Assembly: GCA_033283385.1 (NCBI GenBank)
Contig: JAWMQQ010000003.1
Span: forward strand, 1 to 64,000
Length of the DNA: 64,000 nt
Reading direction: 5' to 3'
From: Mangrovimicrobium sp033283385
GTDB taxonomy: Bacteria; Pseudomonadota; Gammaproteobacteria; Pseudomonadales; Halieaceae
Shown here: piece after piece, positions 25,164 through 33,630 of the stretch
Numbering within the stretch: the stretch's first letter is position 1
Layout of the letters: each line of letters begins with the position of its first letter
Translations under genes and position numbers: made by a program
The notes under the pieces: generated by a model
Told to the model about the DNA's origin: nothing
Databases searched by the model: none
What the model saw: the letters and a program-made list of their open reading frames with translations, nothing else

Positions 25164-26915
25164 ATGCGCGCCCTGCTCGCCACCCTCCTGCTGCTTCTGT
25201 GTATACCCGCCTTTGCGGACCCGCTCACCGGCGGACCTTCGTCATCCCTCGGCCAGGGTGGCAGCGGCGATTTCCTGCCGGTCGACGAAGCCTACAAACT
25301 CGAAGCCGAAGTTCCCGATGCCACCCATGTACGCCTGTACTGGGAGATCGCCGAGGGCTACTACCTCTACCAGCACAGCTTCAAGTTCGCCCTGCAGGAA
25401 GACGGCAAGCCCATCGCTACCGAGCCGGCCTTCCCCGAGTCCCTGCAGCGCACCGATGAGTTTTTCGGCGAGGTGCATGTCTTCTACGACGAAGCCGACA
25501 TCACGCTGACCGCGGCCCACCCGTTCAAACCCGGCGCGCAAATCACCGTCACCTACCAGGGCTGCGCCGACGCCGGGCTGTGCTACCCGCCGCAGAAGAA
25601 GTACTTCACGCTGGACCCGGCCTCGGGCGCGGCAACGCCCGCGGCGCCCCCGTCCAGGGCGGCGCAAACCGTGCAGGCACCGCGGGCCGCGGAGCTGTCG
25701 GCCCTGCCCTATATGCTGCTGCTGGCCTTCATAGGCGGCGCCATCCTCAACCTGATGCCCTGCGTTTTCCCCATCCTGTCGCTCAAGGTGCTGAGCTTTG
25801 CCCGCGCCACCGATCACAACCGGCACCTGCACAGCTGGCTGTACACGGCCGGCGTGGTGGCCAGCTTCGTCGGCATCGCGGCGGTACTGATCGGCCTGCA
25901 GCAGGCCGGGCGCGCGGTGGGCTGGGGTTTCCAGCTGCAGTCGCCGGGCTTCGTCATCGCCCTGGCCTACCTGTTCCTGGTCATGGGCCTGTCGCTGTCC
26001 GGCCTCATCCAGCTGGGCGGCAGCCTGATGAACGCCGGCAGTTCACTGGCGGCCAGGGGTGGCCTGGCGGGCAGTTTCTTTACCGGCGTGCTGGCAGTCG
26101 TGGTGGCCAGCCCCTGTACCGCTCCCTTCATGGGCACTGCGCTGGGCTTTGCCATTACCCAGCCGCCGGTGATCGGGCTGAGTGTCTTCGCCGCGCTGGG
26201 CCTGGGTATGGCGGCGCCGCTGATCCTGTTCGGCTACAGCCGCGCGGCGCGCTCGATCATGCCCACCCCCGGCCCCTGGATGGAGACGCTGAAGCAGTTC
26301 CTGGCCTTCCCCCTCTACGCCGCCGCCGTGTGGCTGCTGTGGGTGGCCGGCAGGCAGACCGGCGTCAACACCATGGCCGCCGCGCTGGCTGGCGCGCTGG
26401 CGCTGAGCCTGGCCCTGTGGCTGTGGAGCCTGGGCGGCTGGCGGCGCGCGCTCGCCCTGGCCTGCGCCGCGCTGGCGATCGGCCTCGGCAGCATGCACGA
26501 ACTGGACAGGAAGCTGGACGGAGCCCTCACCGCCGGCGGCAAACTGGCCTGGTCGGAGGCGAAGGTAGCAGAACTGCGCAGCGAGGGCCGTCCGGTCTTC
26601 GTCGACGTCACCGCCGACTGGTGCATCACCTGCATGGCCAACGAGCACGGCGTACTGCTCAGCGATGCGGTTTCCGCGGCCTTTGCCCGCCACGACGTCG
26701 CCTACCTGGTAGCGGACTGGACCAATTACGATCCGGAAATCGCCCGCTTCATCGAGGGTTTCGGCCGCACCGGCATCCCGCTCTACCTGCTCTACCCCGC
26801 CGACCCGGCCCAGGCCCCGCAAATCCTGCCGCAAATCCTCACCCGCGACGGGGTAATCGCCGCCCTGGCGGCCGTTTCTGGCGAAAAGCCGAAGGTTGCC
26901 GACAACTTGCCGTAA
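25164..26915 (+). CDS. dsbD: thiol:disulfide interchange protein DsbD
   Basis: 583-aa inner-membrane protein that passes electrons from cytoplasmic thioredoxin to the periplasm, keeping DsbC, CcmG and similar partners reduced. Signal peptide (1-18); the N-terminal immunoglobulin-like domain has Cys134/Cys140 (GCADAGLC). Eight hydrophobic helices follow with Cys200 (LMPCVFP) and Cys318 (SPCTAPF). The C-terminal thioredoxin domain has DWCITC (Cys487/Cys490). All six redox cysteines are present. ATG at 25164 has AAGGATT upstream. Divergent from the PCuAC gene, which also works on periplasmic redox metals. Confidence 0.97.
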   Translation: MRALLATLLLLLCIPAFADPLTGGPSSSLGQGGSGDFLPVDEAYKLEAEVPDATHVRLYWEIAEGYYLYQHSFKFALQEDGKPIATEPAFPESLQRTDEFFGEVHVFYDEADITLTAAHPFKPGAQITVTYQGCADAGLCYPPQKKYFTLDPASGAATPAAPPSRAAQTVQAPRAAELSALPYMLLLAFIGGAILNLMPCVFPILSLKVLSFARATDHNRHLHSWLYTAGVVASFVGIAAVLIGLQQAGRAVGWGFQLQSPGFVIALAYLFLVMGLSLSGLIQLGGSLMNAGSSLAARGGLAGSFFTGVLAVVVASPCTAPFMGTALGFAITQPPVIGLSVFAALGLGMAAPLILFGYSRAARSIMPTPGPWMETLKQFLAFPLYAAAVWLLWVAGRQTGVNTMAAALAGALALSLALWLWSLGGWRRALALACAALAIGLGSMHELDRKLDGALTAGGKLAWSEAKVAELRSEGRPVFVDVTADWCITCMANEHGVLLSDAVSAAFARHDVAYLVADWTNYDPEIARFIEGFGRTGIPLYLLYPADPAQAPQILPQILTRDGVIAALAAVSGEKPKVADNLP

Positions 26916-26943
26916 ATTCGCACCCTGATTGGCGATTTTAGAC

Positions 26944-26981
26944 CATCTTCGCGGATCAACCATAAAGCTGCCGCGAAGATG
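26944..26981. terminator. perfect inverted repeat after dsbD
   Basis: CATCTTCGCGG (26944-26954) and CCGCGAAGATG (26971-26981) form a perfect 11-bp stem with a 16-nt loop, 29 bp after the dsbD stop and about 145 bp before aroQ. No T-run follows, so it may be a weak terminator, an mRNA 3' structure or a protein-binding site upstream of aroQ-accBC. The rest of this 209-bp gap shows nothing clear. Confidence 0.4.
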
Positions 26982-27124
26982 CCGGAAATTGCATAAAACT
27001 ATCAAACTTCCGCAATTCGGTCGCTAAATGCCGGCAAAATCTAAAAAACCCGCCGGAAGCATGGACAGCCAGCGAAACATACGCCACACTGGTACCCACG
27101 CGTATCGCCCTCCGGAGCCCCAAT

Positions 27125-27568
27125 ATGGCGACTATCCTCGTTCTCCACGGCCCCAACCTGAACCTGTTGGGAGAACGGGAACCGGATGTCTACGGCCACA
27201 CAACCCTGGCCGAGATCAACCAGCGACTGGAGCAACAGGCCCGCGATGGCGGCCACCACCTGCTCTATGTCCAGAGCAATGCGGAATACGAGCTGGTTGA
27301 GCGGGTGCAGGACGCCCGCCACGAGGGCGTCAATTTCATCCTCATCAACCCGGCGGCATTCACCCACACCAGCATCGCCCTGCGCGACGCCCTGGCCGCG
27401 GTGCAGATCCCGTTCATCGAGGTCCACCTGTCCAACGTGCACGCCCGGGAGAGCTTCCGCCACCATTCCTATTTTTCCGACCTCGCGCTTGGCGTTATCT
27501 GCGGGTTGGGGCCCCAGGGCTACGAGCTCGGGCTGCAGGCAGCCCTGAATTACCTCGAACACTCCTGA
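27125..27568 (+). CDS. aroQ: 3-dehydroquinate dehydratase, type II
   Basis: 147-aa dodecameric dehydratase of the shikimate pathway. Signatures: HGPNLNLLGEREPDVYG with the catalytic tyrosine, NAEYELVERVQ, NPAAFTHTSIALRDAL and EVHLSNVHARESFRHHSYFS. Length and motifs are typical. It is followed after 23 bp by accB and accC; the aroQ-accB-accC arrangement is widely conserved in gammaproteobacteria. Confidence 0.98.
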   Translation: MATILVLHGPNLNLLGEREPDVYGHTTLAEINQRLEQQARDGGHHLLYVQSNAEYELVERVQDARHEGVNFILINPAAFTHTSIALRDALAAVQIPFIEVHLSNVHARESFRHHSYFSDLALGVICGLGPQGYELGLQAALNYLEHS

Positions 27569-27591
27569 ACATCTGACGAAGAGCAACCCGT

Positions 27592-28065
27592 ATGGATATT
27601 CGCAAGGTCAAGAAGCTGATTGAACTCCTCGAAGAGTCGAACATCGACGAAATTGAAATCAAGGAAGGCGAGGAGTCCGTGCGCATCAGCCGCAACGCCG
27701 CCCGCGGCATGGTTCCCGCCGCCCACGCGCCGATGTACGCCGCGCCGCCGCCCCATATGCCCCCGCCGGCTGCACCTGCGGTCGCCGCCGAGGCCCCTGC
27801 CGCGCCGGAATCGAGTGCCGGTGCCATCAGCGGTCACGTGGTGAAATCGCCGATGGTCGGCACCTTCTACCGGGCGCCCTCGCCCACCTCGGAATCCTTC
27901 GCCGAGGAGGGGCAGCAGGTCAAGGTGGGCGACGTCATCTGCATCGTCGAGGCGATGAAGATGATGAACCAGATCGAGGCGGACAAGGCCGGCACCCTGC
28001 AGGCCTTCCATGTGGAGAACGGCGAACCCGTCGAATTCGACCAACCCCTGTTCTCCATTGTCTAG
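27592..28065 (+). CDS. accB: biotin carboxyl carrier protein of acetyl-CoA carboxylase
   Basis: 157 aa. The N-terminal about 35 residues form the helical part that binds AccC. A flexible Ala/Pro/Met linker (about 38-78) follows, then the biotinyl domain with the biotinylated Lys123 in CIVEAMKMMNQ and the thumb region near SPMVGTFYRAPSP. Carries CO2 between AccC and the transcarboxylase in the first step of fatty-acid synthesis. Followed by accC after 28 bp. Confidence 0.98.
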   Translation: MDIRKVKKLIELLEESNIDEIEIKEGEESVRISRNAARGMVPAAHAPMYAAPPPHMPPPAAPAVAAEAPAAPESSAGAISGHVVKSPMVGTFYRAPSPTSESFAEEGQQVKVGDVICIVEAMKMMNQIEADKAGTLQAFHVENGEPVEFDQPLFSIV

Positions 28066-28093
28066 GGCGGCTCGCCCCCCCGAGGATCACCAA

Positions 28094-29440
28094 ATGCCCA
28101 TTCTGGACAAGGTACTCATTGCCAACCGCGGCGAGATCGCCCTGCGCATCCTGCGAGCCTGCAAGGAGCTGGGCATCGGGACCGTGGCGGTGCACTCCAC
28201 AGCCGACGCGGACCTGATGCATGTGCGACTGGCGGACGAATCCGTCTGCATCGGCCCGCCCGCGTCCACCCAGAGTTATCTCAACGTACCGGCCATCATC
28301 AGCGCGGCGGAGGTCACCGACTCCAGCGCCATCCACCCGGGTTACGGTTTTCTCGCCGAGAACGCCAACTTCGCCGAGCAGGTGGAGAAAAGCGGGTTCA
28401 TCTTCATCGGCCCTAAGTCGGAAACCATTCGCCTGATGGGCGACAAGGTATCCGCCAAGGACGCGATGAAAAAGGCCGGCGTGCCGACGGTGCCCGGATC
28501 GGAGGGCGCACTGCCCGACGACCCGCAGGAGATCCTGGCGATGGCGCGGGAGATCGGCTATCCGGTCATCATCAAGGCCGCCGCCGGCGGCGGTGGCCGC
28601 GGCATGCGGGTGGTGCACACCGAGGCAGCCCTGCTGCCCTCGGTGTCGGTAACCCAGTCCGAGGCCGCGGCGGCCTTCGGCTCGGACGTGGTGTACATGG
28701 AGAAATTCCTGCAGAAGCCGCGCCACGTGGAGATCCAGGTGATCGCCGACGGCCAGGGCCACGCCATCCACCTGGGCGATCGCGACTGCTCGCTGCAGCG
28801 TCGCCACCAGAAAGTCCTCGAGGAAGCCCCGGCTCCAGGCATCCCGGAGGACCTGCGCCAGCAGGTTGCCGAGGCCTGCGTCGCCGCCTGTATCGAGATC
28901 GGATACCGCGGTGCGGGCACCTTCGAATTTCTTTACGAGGACGGCGGCTTCTACTTCATCGAGATGAATACCCGGGTCCAGGTGGAACACCCGGTCACCG
29001 AGATGATCACCAGCTTCGATATCGTCAAGGAGCAGCTGCGCATCGCCTCCGGCCTTCCGCTGTCCGTGAAGCAGGAAGACATCGAGTTCCGCGGCCACGC
29101 CTTCGAGTGCCGCATCAACGCCGAGGACCCGCGCACCTTCCTGCCCTCTCCGGGCAAGGTAACGACCTTCCACGCCCCCGGCGGGCTGGGCGTGCGCGTG
29201 GACTCCCACCTCTACGAGGGCTACTCCGTACCGCCCTATTACGACTCGCTGATCGCCAAGGTCATCAGCTTCGGCGAGAGCCGCGAGTGCGCCCTGGCGC
29301 GCATGCGGCAGGCGCTGGACGAGCTGGTGGTCGAGGGCATCCGCACCAACACTCCGCTGCACCGCGAGCTGACCCGCGACGCCGCATTCCAGGCGGGCGG
29401 GGTGAGCATTCACTACCTCGAGCGCAAGCTGGCGGAATAG
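28094..29440 (+). CDS. accC: biotin carboxylase subunit of acetyl-CoA carboxylase
   Basis: 448-aa ATP-grasp enzyme that carboxylates the biotin on AccB using bicarbonate and ATP. Start MPILDKVLIANRGEIALRIL is the canonical N-terminus. The glycine-rich ATP loop is KAAAGGGGRGMRVV, the metal/active site MNTRVQVEHPVTEM. Length equals E. coli AccC within one residue. prmA begins at the base after its stop codon, so the two are tightly coupled. Confidence 0.98.
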   Translation: MPILDKVLIANRGEIALRILRACKELGIGTVAVHSTADADLMHVRLADESVCIGPPASTQSYLNVPAIISAAEVTDSSAIHPGYGFLAENANFAEQVEKSGFIFIGPKSETIRLMGDKVSAKDAMKKAGVPTVPGSEGALPDDPQEILAMAREIGYPVIIKAAAGGGGRGMRVVHTEAALLPSVSVTQSEAAAAFGSDVVYMEKFLQKPRHVEIQVIADGQGHAIHLGDRDCSLQRRHQKVLEEAPAPGIPEDLRQQVAEACVAACIEIGYRGAGTFEFLYEDGGFYFIEMNTRVQVEHPVTEMITSFDIVKEQLRIASGLPLSVKQEDIEFRGHAFECRINAEDPRTFLPSPGKVTTFHAPGGLGVRVDSHLYEGYSVPPYYDSLIAKVISFGESRECALARMRQALDELVVEGIRTNTPLHRELTRDAAFQAGGVSIHYLERKLAE

Positions 29441-30331
29441 GTGGGCTGGCTGCAACTGCGCCTGGACGCCTCCCCTGCGGACGTCGAGGCGCTGGAGGAC
29501 CTGCTGCTCTCCAGCGGCTCGGTGGCGGTCACCCTGGAGGACAACGCCGACCAGCCGGTACTGGAACCGGCGGTGGGCGAGACGCCGCTCTGGGGCCAGA
29601 CTCGCATCACCGGGCTCTACCCGGCCGACGCCGACATGGATGCCGTACTCGCCGCTTTCCCGTCCGAATTGCTGGCGCGTTTTCACCACCGCGTGGAAAT
29701 CCTGGAAGACCGCGACTGGGAGCGGGAGTGGATGCAGCACTACCAGCCCATGCAGTTCGGCAGGCGGCTGTGGGTCTGCCCGAGCTGGCTGGCGCCGCCG
29801 GACCCGGCGGCGGTCAACCTGCTGCTCGACCCGGGCCTGGCCTTCGGCACCGGCACCCACCCGACCACCGCCCTGTGCCTGGCGGAACTGGACACCCTGG
29901 ACCTGGGCGGGCAAACCGTCGTCGACTACGGCTGCGGTTCGGGTATCCTCGCCGTTGCCGCGCTGCTGCTGGGCGCCGAACGCGGGCTCGGTGTGGACAA
30001 CGATCCGCAGGCACTGCTGGCCAGCCGCGACAACGCGCAGCGCAATGGCATCGCCGATCATCGCTTCCAGCTGGCGCTGCCGGGGCAGTTCGACGTGGAC
30101 AACTGGCGCGGCGAGGCGCAGGTGGTCATTGCCAACATCCTTGCCGGGCCGCTGATGGCGCTGTCCGATACGCTGCTGGAGTTGCTGGCGCCAGGTGGCA
30201 CGCTGCTGCTGTCGGGGCTGTTGCAGACCCAGGCGGACGAGATGATTGCGCATTATGCGCCGCGGATTGCGCTGCATGTTGCCAGTGAACACGAAGGCTG
30301 GGTTTGTTTGCGCGGGCAATTCCCCGGCTGA
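29441..30331 (+). CDS. prmA: ribosomal protein L11 methyltransferase
   Basis: 296-aa SAM-dependent methyltransferase that trimethylates ribosomal protein L11. A GTG start abuts the accC stop. The N-terminal substrate-binding domain (about 1-95) is followed by the linker motif DPGLAFGTGTHPTT and the SAM motif VVDYGCGSGILAVAALLLGA. NILAGPLMAL corresponds to the NPP-like catalytic motif. accC-prmA linkage is common in gammaproteobacteria. Confidence 0.96.
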   Translation: MGWLQLRLDASPADVEALEDLLLSSGSVAVTLEDNADQPVLEPAVGETPLWGQTRITGLYPADADMDAVLAAFPSELLARFHHRVEILEDRDWEREWMQHYQPMQFGRRLWVCPSWLAPPDPAAVNLLLDPGLAFGTGTHPTTALCLAELDTLDLGGQTVVDYGCGSGILAVAALLLGAERGLGVDNDPQALLASRDNAQRNGIADHRFQLALPGQFDVDNWRGEAQVVIANILAGPLMALSDTLLELLAPGGTLLLSGLLQTQADEMIAHYAPRIALHVASEHEGWVCLRGQFPG

Positions 30332-30359
30332 TTGCCAACCTCTCGCCAGCAAAACACTG

Positions 30360-30579
30360 GCGTACTTAACCCGGCCCGAGACTGGCAGAGCCCTTTGCCG
30401 GGACCGCCAAAAAGCGCACATCCCTGTGCAGGCTCGAGCGCGGCCGTCCTGGCCGCGCACGCCCCGGCAAAGGGCTCTGCCAGCCTCGGTCCTGACATGG
30501 GAGCCATACCTGGCTCCGCAGGCCTCGGCCAAGACCCAACCACCCTGGAACTTCCCTACGGAGTGGCTGCGTACTTAAC
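30360..30579. repeat. 11-bp direct repeat bracketing the structured element
   Basis: GCGTACTTAAC occurs at 30360-30370 and again at 30569-30579, flanking 198 bp that contain element A and a further hairpin (GGAGCCA-TACC-TGGCTCC, 30500-30517). A perfect 11-mer repeated this close looks like a target-site duplication, but no comparable repeat was found around element B. Confidence 0.5.
30376..30489 (-). repeat. structured repeated element, copy A
   Basis: Outer stem: 27 bp with one mismatch (30376-30402 with 30463-30489). The 60-nt core (30403-30462) holds two perfect hairpins, GCGCGGCC-loop-GGCCGCGC and GCACA-loop-TGTGC. On the minus strand the core matches copy B (41490-41599) at 56 of 60 positions, whereas the stem sequences differ but remain fully paired. 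In this orientation the single stem mismatch is a G-T, which as RNA would be a G-U wobble, hinting that the minus strand is the functional one here. It lies in the gap between prmA and dusB. Confidence 0.85.
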
Positions 30580-30765
30580 AGGAAAAAGCCCCAACGCCTG
30601 AATTCGCCCGAACGCAAGGCTCATTTAATAACTGACGCCGCAACTGCGAGGTACCGCGCAGAGACAGCAAAAGTTGGATGCTTTTTGTCCAGCGCCCTTC
30701 CCCGTGTCGGATGAGGGGAGTATCATACCGCCTCTTTTTCGCACCCATTCCGACCCGGTTCACCC
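30580..30765. other. remaining intergenic sequence before dusB
   Basis: Together with the element the prmA-dusB gap is 434 bp. This part should hold the dusB-fis promoter; TATCAT at 30721-30726 is a possible -10 but no convincing -35 was found. No protein-coding potential is visible. Confidence 0.4.
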
Positions 30766-31749
30766 ATGCCGCAAATAGGCCCATACAAGTTGCGCAATCC
30801 GGTGGCTCTGGCACCGATGGCGGGGGTGACGGACCTGCCGTTTCGCCGTCTTTGCGCCGAGTTGGGCGCGGGGCTGGTGGTATCGGAAATGATTACCGCC
30901 GACCCTTCGCTGCGCGATTCCCGCAAGAGCCAGTGGCGCAGCCGCCACGACGACGAGGTGGAGCCGCGCTCCATCCAGATCGCCGGCAGCGACCCCGCAC
31001 AACTGGCCGCGGCCGCCCGCTACAACGTCGGGCAGGGCGCGCAGATCATCGACATCAACATGGGCTGCCCGGCCAAGAAGGTCTGTCGCAAGGCGGCCGG
31101 TTCCGCGCTGCTCGCCGATCCCGCGCTGGTGCGCGATATCCTCGGCGCCGTGGTCGATGCGGTGGATGTGCCGGTGACACTGAAGATCCGCACCGGCAGC
31201 GCGCCGGATGCGCGCAACGGCGTCGACATCGCGCGCATCGCCGAGGATGCCGGCATCGCGGCGCTGGCAGTGCACGGCCGCACCCGCGCCTGCAAGTTCG
31301 AGGGCACGGCGGAGTACGACACCATCGCGGCCATTGTCGCGGCTATCGATATCCCGGTGTTCGCCAACGGCGACATCGACACGCCGGCCAAGGCGGCCGA
31401 CGTGCTCACCCACACCGGCGCAGCCGGTGTCATGGTCGGGCGCGCCGCCCAGGGCCGACCCTGGCTGTGCGGCCAGATCGCAGACTACCTCGCCGGCCGC
31501 GAGGTGGTCGAACCGGCAGCAGCGCAGCAGCACAGCATCCTGCGCCGCCACCTGCTCGAACTTTACGATTTTTACGGCCCGTTCATGGGCCCGCGCATCG
31601 CCCGCAAGCATGTCGGCTGGTACCTGCAGGACCGACCCGGCTACCGCGACCTGCGCTCGGCCTTCAACGGCCTCGACACTCCGGCACAACAACTGACAAT
31701 GATCGACCGGACATTCCATACTGAACAAATGAAGGAGCTCGCAGCATGA
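30766..31749 (+). CDS. dusB: tRNA-dihydrouridine synthase B
   Basis: 327-aa FMN enzyme that reduces specific uridines of tRNA to dihydrouridine. FMN-binding N-terminus LRNPVALAPMAGVTDLPFR; catalytic cysteine Cys101 in NMGCPAKKVCRKAAGSALL; phosphate-binding GAAGVMVGRAAQGRPWL. Its stop overlaps the fis start in an ATGA, the classic dusB-fis pair conserved through gammaproteobacteria. Confidence 0.97.
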   Translation: MPQIGPYKLRNPVALAPMAGVTDLPFRRLCAELGAGLVVSEMITADPSLRDSRKSQWRSRHDDEVEPRSIQIAGSDPAQLAAAARYNVGQGAQIIDINMGCPAKKVCRKAAGSALLADPALVRDILGAVVDAVDVPVTLKIRTGSAPDARNGVDIARIAEDAGIAALAVHGRTRACKFEGTAEYDTIAAIVAAIDIPVFANGDIDTPAKAADVLTHTGAAGVMVGRAAQGRPWLCGQIADYLAGREVVEPAAAQQHSILRRHLLELYDFYGPFMGPRIARKHVGWYLQDRPGYRDLRSAFNGLDTPAQQLTMIDRTFHTEQMKELAA

Positions 31750-32057
31750 CAAGGGCTGAACCACTACAGCCAGTACAACCAACCGCCGCCAACGACGAGG
31801 CCGTCGCCGACCGCGAAGCCGCGAGCCTGCGCGACTCGGTCAAGGCCTGCGTGCGCAAATACCTCGACGATCTCGACGGGCAGCTGTCCACCGACGTCTA
31901 CCAGATGGTGCTGGCGCAGATCGAGGCGCCGCTGCTGGAAGAGATCATGGCCTACACCCGCAACAACCAGACCAAGGCATCCATCATGCTCGGCCTGAAC
32001 CGCGGCACCCTGCGCAAGAAACTCAAACAATACCGGCTGATCGGCAAGAAGGACTAA
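31746..32057 (+). CDS. fis: DNA-binding protein Fis
   Basis: 103-aa nucleoid protein that bends DNA and activates rRNA promoters in fast growth. The C-terminal helix-turn-helix NQTKASIMLGLNRGTLRKKL is nearly identical to that of known Fis proteins. The N-terminal arm is a few residues longer than the 98-aa E. coli form. Overlap with dusB makes its translation coupled. The rRNA promoter at 183-230 is a likely target. Confidence 0.97.
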   Translation: MTRAEPLQPVQPTAANDEAVADREAASLRDSVKACVRKYLDDLDGQLSTDVYQMVLAQIEAPLLEEIMAYTRNNQTKASIMLGLNRGTLRKKLKQYRLIGKKD

Positions 32058-32060
32058 AAA

Positions 32061-33629
32061 ATGGCGGAGTTGGTCAAGATCCGGCGCGCCCTGGTCAGCG
32101 TGTCGGACAAGTCGGGTATCGTCGAATTCGCCGGCGCCCTGCGCGAGATGGGCGTGGAACTACTCTCCACCGGCGGCACCTACCGCCTGCTCAGCGAGAG
32201 CGGCATCGATGTCACCGAGGTTTCTGAATACACCGGCTTCCCGGAGATGATGGACGGCCGGGTGAAGACCCTGCACCCGAAGGTGCACGGCGGCATCCTC
32301 GGCCGGCGCGGCCAGGACGACGCGATTGCCAGCGAGCACGGCATCGACTACATCGACATGGTGGTGGTGAACCTCTACCCCTTCGAGGCCACCGTCGCAA
32401 AGCCTGACTGCACGCTGGAAGACGCCGTCGAGAACATCGACATCGGCGGCCCGACCATGGTGCGCGCCGCGGCCAAGAACCACCGCTTCGTCAATATCGT
32501 GGTGAATGCCTCCGACTACAGCGCCATCCTCGACGAGATGCGCGCCAACGGCGGCGCGACCAGCCTCGCGACCCGCTTCGACCTCGCCATCAAGGCGTAT
32601 GAGCACACCGCCGCCTACGACGGCGCCATCGCCAACTACTTCGGCCGCCAGGTACCCGGCGGCAGCGCCGACTTCCCGCGCACCTTCAACACCCAGTTCC
32701 ACAAGGTGCAGGAGATGCGCTACGGCGAGAACCCGCACCAGAAGGCGGCTTTCTATATAGAGCCGAATCCGGCCGAAGCCGGTATCGCCACTGCCCGCCA
32801 GCTGCAGGGCAAGGAACTGTCCTACAACAACGTGGCCGACACCGACGCGGCGCTGGAGTGCGTGAAGAACTTCGACGCGCCGGCCTGTGTCATCGTCAAG
32901 CATGCCAACCCCTGTGGCGTTGCCGTAGCCGCGACCATCGGCGAGGCCTACGACCTGGCCTTTGCCACCGACACCGAATCCGCCTTCGGCGGCATCATCG
33001 CCTTCAACCGCGAACTGGACGGTGCCACCGCCGCGGCGATTTGCGAGCGCCAGTTCGTCGAGGTGATCATCGCGCCCAAGGTGTCCGCTGAAGCAGTCGA
33101 GGCGGTCGCCGCCAAGAAGAACGTGCGCCTGCTGGAGTGCGGCGAGTGGGGCGCGCCCCTGCCCGCGCTGGACTACAAGCGCGTCAACGGTGGCCTGCTG
33201 GTGCAGGATCGCGACCTCGGCATGGTCAGCGCCGCCGATCTCAAGGTGGTAACCAAAGCCCAGCCCACCGGGCAACAGATGCAGGACCTGCTGTTCGCCT
33301 GGAAAGTCGCCAAGTTCGTCAAATCGAACGCCATCATCTACGCCCGCAACGGCCAGACCGTCGGCGTCGGCGCCGGCCAGATGAGCCGGGTCAACTCCGC
33401 GCGCATCGCCGCCATCAAAGCCGAGCACGCCGGGCTGGAAGTGCGCGGCTCGGTGATGGCCTCGGACGCTTTCTTCCCCTTCCGCGACGGCATCGACAGC
33501 GCCGGCGAGCGCGGCATTGCCGCCGTGATCCAGCCGGGCGGCTCGATCCGCGACGAGGAAGTCATCGCCGCCGCCGACGAACACGGCATGGCGATGGTAT
33601 TTACGGGCATGCGGCACTTCAGGCACTGA
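32061..33629 (+). CDS. purH: bifunctional AICAR transformylase/IMP cyclohydrolase
   Basis: 522 aa catalysing the last two steps of IMP synthesis. The N-terminal MGS-like cyclohydrolase domain (to about 200) shows SVSDKSGIVEFA and LLSTGGTYRLL. The C-terminal transformylase has the Lys-His of VKHANPCGVA and TESAFGGIIAFN. It begins 3 bp after fis and is followed by purD after 1 bp, so dusB-fis-purH-purD form one dense block. Confidence 0.98.
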   Translation: MAELVKIRRALVSVSDKSGIVEFAGALREMGVELLSTGGTYRLLSESGIDVTEVSEYTGFPEMMDGRVKTLHPKVHGGILGRRGQDDAIASEHGIDYIDMVVVNLYPFEATVAKPDCTLEDAVENIDIGGPTMVRAAAKNHRFVNIVVNASDYSAILDEMRANGGATSLATRFDLAIKAYEHTAAYDGAIANYFGRQVPGGSADFPRTFNTQFHKVQEMRYGENPHQKAAFYIEPNPAEAGIATARQLQGKELSYNNVADTDAALECVKNFDAPACVIVKHANPCGVAVAATIGEAYDLAFATDTESAFGGIIAFNRELDGATAAAICERQFVEVIIAPKVSAEAVEAVAAKKNVRLLECGEWGAPLPALDYKRVNGGLLVQDRDLGMVSAADLKVVTKAQPTGQQMQDLLFAWKVAKFVKSNAIIYARNGQTVGVGAGQMSRVNSARIAAIKAEHAGLEVRGSVMASDAFFPFRDGIDSAGERGIAAVIQPGGSIRDEEVIAAADEHGMAMVFTGMRHFRH

Positions 33630-33630
33630 T

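Noticed and set aside
30376..30489. Integron attC site
   Set aside because: The fold is superficially similar, but no RYYYAAC/GTTRRRY core sites or integrase are visible.
30332..30601. Small frame over element A as a coding gene
   Set aside because: The similarity to frames at element B is explained by the shared 60-nt core, and the stems vary in a way that preserves pairing, not codons.
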